In this document: piece by piece, positions 1 to 8,928 of the stretch
Layout: each line of letters begins with the position of its first letter
Numbering within the stretch: the first letter of the stretch is position 1
Made by a program: the position numbers and the translations under genes
Source: G965207125 sp965207125
Lineage (GTDB): Bacteria; Pseudomonadota; Alphaproteobacteria; Puniceispirillales; UBA1172
NCBI GenBank assembly: GCA_965207125.1
Contig: OZ242263.1
Coordinates: forward strand, 1,240,001 to 1,304,000
Length of the DNA stretch: 64,000 nt
Reading direction: 5' to 3'
Notes under the pieces: generated by a model
Told to the model about the DNA's origin: nothing
The model's database searches: none
What the model saw: only the letters and a program-made list of their open reading frames with translations

Positions 1-97
1 GAGTGTATCCTTTTGATTTTTCTTTCGTATCGACATAGCGGCATCATATTCGCTATAGTTGCCCAAAGCAAGATCAGCAGGAAGGGCCGAGGGTGTG

Positions 98-652
98 ATG
101 AAGATGCTTTTATCGAGCAAGATCAGCAAGCGCTTCGAGAATAAAGCACTACATTATCTTCAGCGTTATACATCCAGTGAGGCCCATTTGCGGCAAATTT
201 TATGGCGATTTTTTGAGCGCAAAATCGCACCGCACCAATCCGAAGATGATCATCAGAGTAAACAAAGCGCGGAGGAGTCGATCGATAGCGTTATCGAGAA
301 TTGCAAACGTTTCGGTTATCTGAGCGACAGCAATTACGCGCAAGCCAAGACGAAGAATTTGCGGGCTAGGGGCAAATCACGCGTGTCAATTATTGCCTAT
401 CTGAAAAAGCGCGGAATTGAAAATACCATGATCACCACCACACTTGAGGATCAAGACCTCGGCGGCGAGGCCGCGGAACGTGCAGCAGCCTTCCGTTACG
501 CGAGGCGGAGCGGGGTTGGGGTTTTCGCGGAGGATCGTGAAAGACAAAAAGACGGCTGGCAACAGCGTCATCTCGCACGGATGGCCCGAGCGGGATTTTC
601 ACGTCATATAGCACAGAAAATTATCGAGGCCAGAGATGAAACTGACTTTTGA
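98..652 (+). CDS. recX: RecX family regulatory protein
   Basis: Predicted RecX-type protein of about 184 residues. Members of this family bind RecA filaments and modulate recombination and the SOS response. The sequence shows the repeated three-helix architecture of RecX: a first unit with an ALHYLQRY..SEAHLRQIL pattern, a second with RFGYLSDSNYAQA and RARGKSRVSIIAYLKKRGI, and a basic C-terminal helix ending AGFSRHIAQKII. An in-frame TTG lies at 59, but the ATG at 98 has a GAGGG Shine-Dalgarno (SD)-like element just upstream and fits the family start better; an ATG at 104 is a third option. No recA is in the window. The next gene, acs, lies 109 bp downstream on the same strand and is probably transcribed separately. 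The call rests on pattern resemblance. Confidence 0.75.
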   Translation: MKMLLSSKISKRFENKALHYLQRYTSSEAHLRQILWRFFERKIAPHQSEDDHQSKQSAEESIDSVIENCKRFGYLSDSNYAQAKTKNLRARGKSRVSIIAYLKKRGIENTMITTTLEDQDLGGEAAERAAAFRYARRSGVGVFAEDRERQKDGWQQRHLARMARAGFSRHIAQKIIEARDETDF

Positions 653-761
653 TATTTGCGTGGGACGAGGTGCGGCGTTGCCCTATATGCTCTTGTCTCA
701 CATAGTGCATCGATGCTAGTTTCAGGCTTTCGAGACACAAAACTATTTAAGAGAATGACTG

Positions 762-2708
762 ATGACTGAGAAAAAAAAATTCCCCCCATCGCCGAATCGT
801 GTCGCCACCACCAATATGACCAATGAGCAATATCTTGAGATGTATAAACGCTCGCTTGAAGATAATGAAGGTTTTTGGGGCGAGGTGGGAACGAAGACAA
901 TCTCTTGGATAAAACCTTATACGACCGTACGGAACACGTCTTATGATCTGAATGATTTTCGGATTCGCTGGTATGAGGATGGCACACTGAACGCTTCAGC
1001 GAATTGCCTTGATCGGAATCTCGAACAGCGCGGCGAGCAGATAGCGATTATTTTCGAAGGCGATGAACCTGATGACAGTCGCCATATCACCTATAAGGAA
1101 CTTCATGATGAAGTTTGCCGTTTTGCCAATGTGTTGAAAAAGCGTGGGGTTAAGGCGGGCGATAGGGTTACGATTTATATGCCGATGATTCCTGAGGCCG
1201 CAGTCGCAATGCTCGCAGTGGTGCGTCTTGGGGCGATTCATTCGGTGGTATTTGGAGGTTTTTCGCCTGATTCACTAGCAGGACGAATTATCGATTGCGA
1301 CTCATCGGTAATAATCACCGCTGATGAAGGTGTTCGCGGCGGTAAAAAAATTCCACTCAAAGCCAACACCGACCAAGCCCTAAAACAATGCCCGAAGTGC
1401 ACGACGGCGATCGTAGTCAAGCGCACCGGCGGTGAGATCGAATGGCATAGCGGGCGCGATTACTGGTATCATCAGGAAATGGCTGAGGTTGACGCCAACT
1501 GCCCACCGGTTGAGGTTTCAGCCGAAGATCCGATGTTCATCCTCTACACTTCAGGATCAACCGGCCAACCCAAAGGTGTGTTGCACACCACAGGCGGCTA
1601 TATGGTCTATTCGACCATGACCTTTAGATATGTTTTCGATTACCAAGAGGGTGATATTTACTGGTGTTCAGCTGATGTCGGCTGGGTTACAGGACACAGT
1701 TATATCGTCTATGGACCTCTCGCGAATGGCGCGACCATCGTGATGTTCGAAGGCGTGCCAACCTATCCTGATGTGGATCGTTTCTGGCAGATTGTCGCCA
1801 AACATAAAGTGACAATTTTCTACACCGCCCCCACGGCGATCAGAGCCTTGATGCGCGAAGGCTCAGAGCCGGTCATGCGGCACGACCGATCATCGCTCAA
1901 GACGCTCGGTACGGTTGGAGAACCGATCAATCCTGAGGCGTGGATGTGGTATCATGAGGTCGTCGGTGAAGGTCGCTGTCCGATCATCGACACTTGGTGG
2001 CAGACTGAAACCGGAGCGGCGATGATCACACCGCTGCCCGGCGCAACGACACTCAAACCCGGCTCGGCCACTCGTCCGATGTTCGGAATAGAGCCCGTGC
2101 TGGTCGATGGCGACAACATCATATTGGATGGAGCAACCACGGGTAATCTCTGTATCAATCAATCATGGCCGGGGCAGATGCGGACTGTTTATGGTGATCA
2201 TGACCGCTTTATCCAGACGTATTTTACCACTTTTCCGGGGCGGTATTTCACTGGTGACGGATGTCGCCGTGATGAAGACGGTTATTATTGGATCACGGGG
2301 CGAGTTGATGATGTGATTAATGTTTCGGGTCATCGGATGGGAACAGCTGAGGTTGAATCGGCGTTAGTGTCTCATCCTGACGTGGCTGAAGCAGCCGTTG
2401 TTGGTTTTCCGCATGATATAAAAGGACAGGGAATTTACGCCTATGTAACACTGCTCGCTGGTATTGAAGAAAATGACGAGCGGATGGCGACATTAAAAAA
2501 CTGGGTTCGAAAGGAAATAGGTCCCATTGCGACACCGGATACCTTGCAATGGGCCCCAAGTCTGCCAAAGACGCGGTCGGGGAAGATCATGCGGCGGATT
2601 TTGCGTAAAATCGCGGCAAATGATCTGTCCGATATGGGTGATACCTCAACCCTTGCTGACCCATCGGTTGTCGATGATTTAATAGACAACCGTCCTCATA
2701 AAGCCTAG
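762..2708 (+). CDS. acs: Acetyl-CoA synthetase (AMP-forming)
   Basis: Full-length (648 residues) AMP-forming acetate:CoA ligase, which activates acetate to acetyl-CoA through an acetyl-adenylate; cytoplasmic. The AMP-binding P-loop TSGSTGQPKG lies near residues 262-271 and the adenylation motif WWQTETG near 411. The C-terminal PKTRSGKIMRR holds the lysine (about residue 608) that is acetylated in well-studied Acs enzymes, so the same post-translational switch is plausible here. The ATG at 762 is followed by an A-rich codon run; an ATG at 755 is out of frame. The gene stands alone between recX and the convergent lysE. Confidence 0.96.
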   Translation: MTEKKKFPPSPNRVATTNMTNEQYLEMYKRSLEDNEGFWGEVGTKTISWIKPYTTVRNTSYDLNDFRIRWYEDGTLNASANCLDRNLEQRGEQIAIIFEGDEPDDSRHITYKELHDEVCRFANVLKKRGVKAGDRVTIYMPMIPEAAVAMLAVVRLGAIHSVVFGGFSPDSLAGRIIDCDSSVIITADEGVRGGKKIPLKANTDQALKQCPKCTTAIVVKRTGGEIEWHSGRDYWYHQEMAEVDANCPPVEVSAEDPMFILYTSGSTGQPKGVLHTTGGYMVYSTMTFRYVFDYQEGDIYWCSADVGWVTGHSYIVYGPLANGATIVMFEGVPTYPDVDRFWQIVAKHKVTIFYTAPTAIRALMREGSEPVMRHDRSSLKTLGTVGEPINPEAWMWYHEVVGEGRCPIIDTWWQTETGAAMITPLPGATTLKPGSATRPMFGIEPVLVDGDNIILDGATTGNLCINQSWPGQMRTVYGDHDRFIQTYFTTFPGRYFTGDGCRRDEDGYYWITGRVDDVINVSGHRMGTAEVESALVSHPDVAEAAVVGFPHDIKGQGIYAYVTLLAGIEENDERMATLKNWVRKEIGPIATPDTLQWAPSLPKTRSGKIMRRILRKIAANDLSDMGDTSTLADPSVVDDLIDNRPHKA

Positions 2709-2733
2709 CCGTCAAACTGTTTCCGAGACGGCT
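2707..2733. terminator. Hairpin between convergent acs and lysE
   Basis: The 32-bp gap between the two convergent genes holds AGCCGTC (2707-2713) and GACGGCT (2727-2733), a 7-bp perfect stem with a 13-nt loop. The plus-strand downstream sequence is only moderately T-rich (TTCAGTTCTT). It may act as a weak bidirectional terminator; no strong U-run supports it. Confidence 0.35.
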
Positions 2734-2740
2734 TCAGTTC

Positions 2741-3328
2741 TTAGAAAACAATCACAAAAAGAACGGTGGCCGCAGTCGCGACGGCTAAAACTCGCTGAAT
2801 AATCAGCTTGGTTTCTTGGCGCTTCGCACTGATGCTTAAAGTCGCCCCGCCAAGACACCAGAGCGAATGGGCAAAACATTGGATAACAAAAAAGGTGACC
2901 ATGAGGATGATCGCTATGGTTATAGAGTTATATCCATCTGGCTGATAACCCGTCCACGCGACAATCGCCATCGCCCACGCTTTAGGGTTGAGGGGGTGAA
3001 TGGGTAGTCCCTCAATCAGGCGTGGCAAGGCGGAGTGATCATCGGCGCTAGACCCAATCTCGCGCCACATCCGGGTGCAAAGCCATAGAACATACGCAGC
3101 AGCAATAAAGGTGATGATGGTTTCAAGGCGTGGGTTCTCAAGAAGGATAGAACTGAGCCCAGCGACGAAAACAAGATTGAGAAGAGCCATGCCGACAACG
3201 ATTCCGGTAATAAAAGGCAGACAGGCAAAAAATCCGTAACGCGCGCCAGTGGCCATTGCCACCATATTGGCAGGCCCTGGCGTTCCAATCATCAGAACGA
3301 GGAATAAAAACAGTGCAGCAAAATCCAT
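2741..3328 (-). CDS. LysE/RhtB family amino-acid exporter
   Basis: Small polytopic membrane protein of 195 residues with about six hydrophobic segments. The N-terminal pattern, including LMIGTPGPANMVAMATGAR, is typical of the LysE/RhtB family; members export amino acids such as homoserine, threonine or lysine. The ATG at 3328 is chosen over the TTG one codon upstream. It lies 9 bp after the stop of metZ on the same strand, so the two are probably co-transcribed. Export of a homoserine-related or sulfur amino acid would make sense beside metZ, but that substrate is inferred from position only. Confidence 0.85.
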   Translation of the reverse strand: MDFAALFLFLVLMIGTPGPANMVAMATGARYGFFACLPFITGIVVGMALLNLVFVAGLSSILLENPRLETIITFIAAAYVLWLCTRMWREIGSSADDHSALPRLIEGLPIHPLNPKAWAMAIVAWTGYQPDGYNSITIAIILMVTFFVIQCFAHSLWCLGGATLSISAKRQETKLIIQRVLAVATAATVLFVIVF

Positions 3329-3337
3329 CAAAGAACT

Positions 3338-4522
3338 CTAAGCAATCAATCGATAAGCGGTGATGAGGTCATCGATCAAGTCGTCAGGATGCTCAAGACC
3401 AACTGAAAGCCTAATCCAACCTTCATGAATTCCAAGGTCATGACGTTCAGCATTGGTCAAATTGCTATGGGTGGTGGTCGCGGGGTGGCAGATCAGCGAC
3501 TTAGCGTCGCCAAGATTATTGGAAATATCGATTACTTCAAGCGCATCAAGAAACTTAAAACAGTTTTCCCTGCCGCCAGGCAAGGCGAAGGCGATCAGAG
3601 TGCCACCATGCGTCATCTGCCGTTTTGCGAGTTTATATTGCGGGTGCGTGTCAAGCCAAGGGTAGCGCACAATAATATCGGGGCATTGATCGCTGATCGT
3701 GTTTGCGATCAGGGAAGCGGTCTCAACTTGCCTTGCGATACGGTAGGGCATGCTTTCGAGTGATTTGAGAATAATCCAAGCGTTAAACGCGCTGATACAA
3801 GGGCCTGTTCGGCGAATAAACGTCTCTATCTCTTCATCGAGGATTTTTTCCGACCCCAAAATCACACCGGCCAGAACCCGTCCATGTCCATCTATATGTT
3901 TGGTTCCCGAATAGATGACAATATCCGCGCCGAGGTCTATAGGCTTTTGTCCGGTTGGGGTGGCGAATACGTTATCGACCACCATGATCGCCCCAGCCTC
4001 GCTGGCCCGCGCGCTGACATATTTGAGATCAACCAGATCAAGCAGAGGGTTTGATGGTGATTCGACAAAGACCATTTTGGCGGGCTTGCTTAACGCCACT
4101 TGCCACGCTTGATTATCGGTACCGTCCACGAGTTCGGTTTCTATGCCCCATTCAGGCAGGATTTTGGTGATAATCGAGTGGCACGCACCGAAAAGTGCGC
4201 GGGATGCAACTAGCCTGTCCCCTGATTTAAGAAGGCTCGCCATCGTAGTGAAAACGGCGGCCATGCCTGACGCTGTCAGTCTGCAGGCCTCCGCGCCCTC
4301 GATCAATGCCATCCGTTCCTGGGTCATGGCGACAGTCGGGTTGCCATAGCGAGAATAAACGAATCGATCGATTTCACCGCTAAAGGCATCAGCGGCCTCG
4401 TTGGCGGAGGAATAAACATACCCTGAAGTCAAATAGAGCGCTTCGGCGGTTTCATCAAACGCTGAACGCTTAAGACCACCCCTTACCGCGAGCGTATCGG
4501 GATGATAGTTTTTTCCGCCCAT
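3338..4522 (-). CDS. metZ: O-succinylhomoserine sulfhydrylase (PLP enzyme)
   Basis: Cys/Met-metabolism PLP-dependent enzyme of 394 residues. Recognisable features are SRYGNPT near the N-terminus, the substrate and cofactor stretch LTASGMAA, the cofactor Asp in VVDNVFATP, the PLP lysine in IYSGTKHIDGHGR, and the C-terminal SLICHPATTTHSNL block. The family includes MetZ, cystathionine gamma-synthase and beta-lyase, and O-acetylhomoserine sulfhydrylase. The GHGRVLAGVI and HPATTTHS patterns favour MetZ, which makes homocysteine directly from O-succinylhomoserine and sulfide in methionine synthesis. It sits between regA and a LysE-type exporter, all on the minus strand. Confidence 0.85.
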   Translation of the reverse strand: MGGKNYHPDTLAVRGGLKRSAFDETAEALYLTSGYVYSSANEAADAFSGEIDRFVYSRYGNPTVAMTQERMALIEGAEACRLTASGMAAVFTTMASLLKSGDRLVASRALFGACHSIITKILPEWGIETELVDGTDNQAWQVALSKPAKMVFVESPSNPLLDLVDLKYVSARASEAGAIMVVDNVFATPTGQKPIDLGADIVIYSGTKHIDGHGRVLAGVILGSEKILDEEIETFIRRTGPCISAFNAWIILKSLESMPYRIARQVETASLIANTISDQCPDIIVRYPWLDTHPQYKLAKRQMTHGGTLIAFALPGGRENCFKFLDALEVIDISNNLGDAKSLICHPATTTHSNLTNAERHDLGIHEGWIRLSVGLEHPDDLIDDLITAYRLIA

Positions 4523-4559
4523 GTTCTGAATTACTCCGTTTTAATCGGTATGTTCAATT

Positions 4560-5090
4560 TTAGGCTCTAGGCGCGTGTTTGGCAAGAATTCTCTGTAAGG
4601 TACGACGATGCAGTTTAAGGCGTCTTGCTGTTTCTGAAACATTCTGCCCGCATTGAGTATAGACTCGCTGAATATGCTCCCATCTGATCCGATCGGCGGA
4701 CATTGGGGCTTCAGGCAGGGAGAGCCTCGCGTCATCACATTGCAAAAGCGCAGCGGTAATCGCATCAGGGTCGGCGGGCTTTGGCAGATAGTCATCAGCT
4801 CCTGATTTAACAGCAGTAACAGCGGTCGCTATATTACCAAATCCGGTTAGTATCACGATTCGGCAATCGGGGTTTTTATCACGTAGCGTCTGGATGATAT
4901 CAAGCCCATACCCATCGTTAAGTTTCATATCTATAATAGCGTGGTTGAATGATATTTCGAGGATTCGCTCTTCTGCGTCCGCGAGACTAGCAGCTGTAGT
5001 CACCTGAAATCCTTTGCGGGCCATAACACGCTCAAGCCGTCCTAGCAGAGGAACATCATCATCCACAATTAACAAACTCATTTCAGCCAT
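4560..5090 (-). CDS. regA: Redox response regulator RegA/PrrA/ActR
   Basis: Response regulator of 176 residues: a receiver domain with acidic pocket D10-D12, phospho-acceptor D54 (AIIDMKLNDG) and a conserved K in DDYLPKPAD, then a Fis-type helix-turn-helix ending NVSETARRLKLHRRTLQRIL. That HTH is nearly invariant in the RegA/PrrA/ActR family, which controls respiratory and energy genes in response to redox state in Alphaproteobacteria. Its partner kinase RegB is encoded 66 bp upstream in the same direction. The start at 5090 has GGACGAG upstream; an ATG four codons in is possible. Confidence 0.93.
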   Translation of the reverse strand: MAEMSLLIVDDDVPLLGRLERVMARKGFQVTTAASLADAEERILEISFNHAIIDMKLNDGYGLDIIQTLRDKNPDCRIVILTGFGNIATAVTAVKSGADDYLPKPADPDAITAALLQCDDARLSLPEAPMSADRIRWEHIQRVYTQCGQNVSETARRLKLHRRTLQRILAKHAPRA

Positions 5091-5156
5091 AGTCTCGTCC
5101 TTATATCTATTTTTAAGATGAGAGTTTGGTAAGTAAAATCCACCCTACCGCATAAT

Positions 5157-6443
5157 TCAATCAGCAAATTCCTCAAGTGGCAAGGTAATAGTAACCCTAG
5201 CGCCCTTATTTGGGCAGTTGCGAAACGCTATATAACCGCCGATGGATTCTATCACAGTGTGGACGAAAAAAAGCCCAAACCCCATATGTCCATCCTCATC
5301 CTGTCTTGTTGAATTATAAGGCTTACCCGCACTGATTAGTGCGCTTGCAGTAAATCCAGGGCCATCATCATCAATGATAAAGCACAGCTTGTCGTGATAA
5401 TAGGAGAGGGTGATGTTAACGTGATTCTCAGCAAATTGGATCGCGTTATCGATGACCATCTCAAGACCATGCAGAATATTAGGGCTACGAACTAGTTTTG
5501 GTGCCGGCAGGTTTTCAGGATTATCTACAATAACGGTGAGCATTTCTTTTATGTCGAAGAACCGCTCATTGATAAGTTTGGTGACCAAAGTCTCTACATC
5601 GATAGCTTCTTCGGCCATGTATTCAAACACTATAGCTTCATCATTAATTTCAGTGAGGATATTACGGCAACGTTCAGTTTCTTCCTTTAGCTCTTTGATA
5701 TCATCTGCGAGGGCTTTTTTGTCTTTACCTTGGCTGGTGTTAACTTCGAGATCATGAGCGATGAGGGTGATGGTGTTAAGGGGTGAACCGAGCTTATGGG
5801 CGGCTACGGCCGCAAAACTTCCAAGCGCGACCATTTGTTGTTCACGGGCAAGCACTAACTGCGCTCTGTTAAGTCCTTTTGCGAGTTTCCTTGCGTATCC
5901 GGTAAGGATAGCGGCGTAAACTCCGACAAAAATAACGGTCAGCAAAAGTGCGACCCATAATCCGGTCGTGTACAGCGGCGGCAAGATCAGTGGGCTTCCA
6001 CCCCATGGTAGAGGCACGTGGTAAAAAGAAAGAATGCTTGCCAAGATCGTCACCAGTAGAACAAGTCCGGCAGTTTCAGCCTTCGGCAAAAGGGCCGCTG
6101 AGATAGTGACCGGAGCCAAGAACATCATAGCGAAAGGATTAACCAGCCCACCAGTAAGATAAAGCAGCGAGGCCAGCTGTAATGTATCAAGTGACAGAAG
6201 CACGAAGACTTCAGCATTAGTCATTATCACGCTCTTGCGATGATAGAAAAAATGCCCAATACCAAGTGCTACCGATAATCCGATCACAACAGAACACCCT
6301 ACAATCGGCATGGCAAAACCAAAATAGAAATGAACGAGAGCAATCGCGAGGACTTGCCCCACCAGCGCGATCCATCTGATCCTTCCAAGCTGGTGGCTGT
6401 TAATCATATTTTCGAGGTTAAAATCAAATAAATTGCTTGTCAC
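5157..6443 (-). CDS. regB: Redox sensor histidine kinase RegB/PrrB/ActS
   Basis: Membrane sensor kinase of 428 residues with about six N-terminal membrane segments. The quinone-sensing motif GGLVNPF is at 98-104, the dimerisation/H-box at 210-226, and the conserved redox cysteine is C259 in ERCRNIL. The ATPase boxes are IIDDDGPGF and GFGLFFVHTVIESIGG. All are hallmarks of RegB/PrrB. Odd point: the phospho-acceptor H216 is followed by Lys (HKLGSPL), whereas the family and most HisKA kinases have an acidic residue there. The predicted start is GTG at 6443, 23 bp after gyrB, so transcription from gyrB into regB-regA is likely. Confidence 0.93.
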   Translation of the reverse strand: MTSNLFDFNLENMINSHQLGRIRWIALVGQVLAIALVHFYFGFAMPIVGCSVVIGLSVALGIGHFFYHRKSVIMTNAEVFVLLSLDTLQLASLLYLTGGLVNPFAMMFLAPVTISAALLPKAETAGLVLLVTILASILSFYHVPLPWGGSPLILPPLYTTGLWVALLLTVIFVGVYAAILTGYARKLAKGLNRAQLVLAREQQMVALGSFAAVAAHKLGSPLNTITLIAHDLEVNTSQGKDKKALADDIKELKEETERCRNILTEINDEAIVFEYMAEEAIDVETLVTKLINERFFDIKEMLTVIVDNPENLPAPKLVRSPNILHGLEMVIDNAIQFAENHVNITLSYYHDKLCFIIDDDGPGFTASALISAGKPYNSTRQDEDGHMGFGLFFVHTVIESIGGYIAFRNCPNKGARVTITLPLEEFAD

Positions 6444-6466
6444 CTCTAAAACTCCCTGTCCGGTGT

Positions 6467-8911
6467 TCAGATATCTAAATTAGCAACTTTCAGCGCGTTG
6501 GTCTGAATAAATTCCCGCCTTTGCTCGACCGTCTCACCCATTAAGGTTGAAAACGCCTCATTAGCAGACTCTTCATGATCTATGGTAACTTTTAGCAAAG
6601 TGCGCTGATCAGGGTCAAGAGTCGTCTCCCAAAGCTGTTCAGGGTTCATTTCGCCAAGACCTTTGTAGCGTGATACCTGTGCGCCTTTTCGCCCAAGGGA
6701 GAAGATCAACGAGACTAGTTCCGTCGGCCCATTGATAGTCGTGGTGGTGGTGGAGGTTTTGAACTCAGCGGGTTTACTGAAATATTTCTGTAAGGCGCCC
6801 GATGATTTCTCAAGCGCTTCAGCCTCGATGGTTTTCAGCAATCTTGGCGGCAAGAGATAGCGTTGGGCCACTCCGCGCATGGTATGGGTGATTTCCATAA
6901 CTTTAGCGTCTGGATTATTAGGGTCCTGAATAATATCTCCCCGCCAGCCGCGTTCAAGTGGATCAGCCAACCCTTCAAGGCGATGGGCGAGATACTCAGC
7001 AGCTTCATGATTAGTGATTGTGTCAGGGGTAAAGATCCCAGCAACACTCGCCTGTTCCACGACATAGACTGAACCGACCGTGCGCGCCATAGCTTCGATG
7101 TTTTTTGTTGCGGTGATCATTTCATCGGTTAGCCGGTCGAGATCAGCAGCCGCAAAACTACTTCCGTCAGCAAGTGTCAAAACCACGTCTTTAAGCCCCT
7201 GGTCTTTGAGATACCCATCCATCGCGACCTGGTCTTTGAGATAGACAATCGATTGCCCTTTTTTGCTACGGAATAATGGCGGCTGGGCGATGTAAAGATA
7301 GCCGAGATCGATCAGAGGTTTCATATGGCGGAAAAAGAAAGTCAGCAAAAGTGTTCTAATATGACTGCCATCGACATCGGCGTCCGTCATGATAATGATT
7401 CGGTGATATCGCGCCTTATCGGGGTTGATGTCCTGATTGCCTACGCCAGCACCGATGGCGGTGATGAGAGTACCGAGTTCGACGGAGCTAAGCACTTTAT
7501 CGATTCGAGCCCTTTCGACATTGAGGATTTTACCACGCAGGGGGAGGATAGCCTGATTGGCGCGGTCGCGCCCCTGTTTGGCTGAGCCGCCAGCGGAATC
7601 CCCCTCGACTAGAAAAAGTTCTGATTTGGCGGGGTCTTTTTCCTGACAGTCAGCGAGTTTTCCCGGAAGGCTTGAAATATCCAGAACACCCTTGCGCCGC
7701 GTGAGTTCTCGCGCTTTTCGCGCGGCTTCGCGCGCAACAGCAGCTTCGATGACTTTAGAGACGATTTTCCTCGCATCATCGGGATTTTCCTCGAGCCATT
7801 GATTCAAGGTAGCGGCGACTGCCGATTCGACGATGGGCCGCACTTCGGATGAGACGAGTTTGTCTTTGGTTTGTGACGAGAATTTAGGATCAGGTGCTTT
7901 GACGGCGATAATGGCCGTGAGTCCTTCTCTTGCGTCCTCACCTGAAAGCTGGATTTTGCCCGATTTAGCCAATCCGCTTTGGGTAGCGTAATGGTTAATG
8001 ACACGGGTCATGGCAGCACGGAAACCAGCCAAATGGGTTCCACCATCGCGTTGCGGGATATTATTGGTAAAACATAGCGTTGTCTCGTGATACGAATCTG
8101 TCCATTCCAGCGCGACTAAAACACTAACATCATCTTTTTCGACTGTGGCGGTAATTGCTGGATGTAAAGCGTGGCGTGATTTATTGATCCAGGCGACATA
8201 TTCGCGCAAGCCCCCCTCTGAAGAAAAAACGCGTTGCTTTTGTTCAGCGGCGCGATCATCGGTCAGGGTGATGGTAACACCGCTATTGAGAAAAGAAAGC
8301 TCGCGCAGCCGTTGCTCAAGTACAGAAAATTCGAACTCTATATTGTTGAAAATTTTGGGTGACGGGGTGAAGGTGATGGTTGTGCCAGTTTTATCACTAT
8401 CCTCGCCGGTTACCGCTAGGGGAGCGATAGCATCACCATTTTCGAAAACCACACTGTGGGTTTGGCCGCTACGCATGATAACCAGCTCGAGCCGACTGCT
8501 AAGAGCATTGACCACTGAGACGCCTACTCCATGCAAACCACCTGAGACCTTATAAGTGTTGGAGTCAAATTTTCCTCCCGCATGCAGTTGCGTCATGATA
8601 ACTTCAGCCGCCGAAATTCCTTCCTCGGCGTGAATCTCGGTGGGGATTCCGCGCCCGTTATCAGTAACGGTAACCGACCCATCACCATTGAGGGTAATAG
8701 CGACATTATCGCAATATCCAGCGAGAGCTTCATCGATTGCGTTATCGACGACTTCATAAATCATGTGATGCAAGCCTGAACCATCATCGGTGTCACCAAT
8801 ATACATCCCCGGCCTTTTGCGGACAGCATCAAGCCCTCTTAAAATTTTAATGCGATCGGCTCCGTAATCATCACCATTCTGTGTCTCGATTTTTTTATCG
8901 TTTTCGGTCAT
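6467..8911 (-). CDS. gyrB: DNA gyrase subunit B
   Basis: Type II topoisomerase ATPase subunit of 814 residues. It starts with the RPGMYIGDTDDGSGLHHMIYE region, has the GHKL ATP-binding motifs EVVDNAIDEA and TDNGRGIPTEIH, and the Toprim domain motifs EGDSAGGSAKQGRDR and MTDADVDGSHIRTLLL. The C-terminal block includes YKGLGEMNPEQLWETT. With GyrA, encoded elsewhere, it introduces negative supercoils. The start at 8911 has AGGAAGAGG upstream. It follows recF by 17 bp, giving the order dnaA-dnaN-recF-gyrB. Confidence 0.98.
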   Translation of the reverse strand: MTENDKKIETQNGDDYGADRIKILRGLDAVRKRPGMYIGDTDDGSGLHHMIYEVVDNAIDEALAGYCDNVAITLNGDGSVTVTDNGRGIPTEIHAEEGISAAEVIMTQLHAGGKFDSNTYKVSGGLHGVGVSVVNALSSRLELVIMRSGQTHSVVFENGDAIAPLAVTGEDSDKTGTTITFTPSPKIFNNIEFEFSVLEQRLRELSFLNSGVTITLTDDRAAEQKQRVFSSEGGLREYVAWINKSRHALHPAITATVEKDDVSVLVALEWTDSYHETTLCFTNNIPQRDGGTHLAGFRAAMTRVINHYATQSGLAKSGKIQLSGEDAREGLTAIIAVKAPDPKFSSQTKDKLVSSEVRPIVESAVAATLNQWLEENPDDARKIVSKVIEAAVAREAARKARELTRRKGVLDISSLPGKLADCQEKDPAKSELFLVEGDSAGGSAKQGRDRANQAILPLRGKILNVERARIDKVLSSVELGTLITAIGAGVGNQDINPDKARYHRIIIMTDADVDGSHIRTLLLTFFFRHMKPLIDLGYLYIAQPPLFRSKKGQSIVYLKDQVAMDGYLKDQGLKDVVLTLADGSSFAAADLDRLTDEMITATKNIEAMARTVGSVYVVEQASVAGIFTPDTITNHEAAEYLAHRLEGLADPLERGWRGDIIQDPNNPDAKVMEITHTMRGVAQRYLLPPRLLKTIEAEALEKSSGALQKYFSKPAEFKTSTTTTTINGPTELVSLIFSLGRKGAQVSRYKGLGEMNPEQLWETTLDPDQRTLLKVTIDHEESANEAFSTLMGETVEQRREFIQTNALKVANLDI

Positions 8912-8928
8912 AGGATCACCTCTTCCTT

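Noticed and set aside
1..97. A minus-strand frame open through the left edge (ATG at 34-36, beginning MSIRKKNQKDTL) divergent from recX.
   Set aside because: Only about 12 codons are visible, other frames are open too, and there is no clear ribosome-binding site. It may be the start of a real gene but cannot be supported here.
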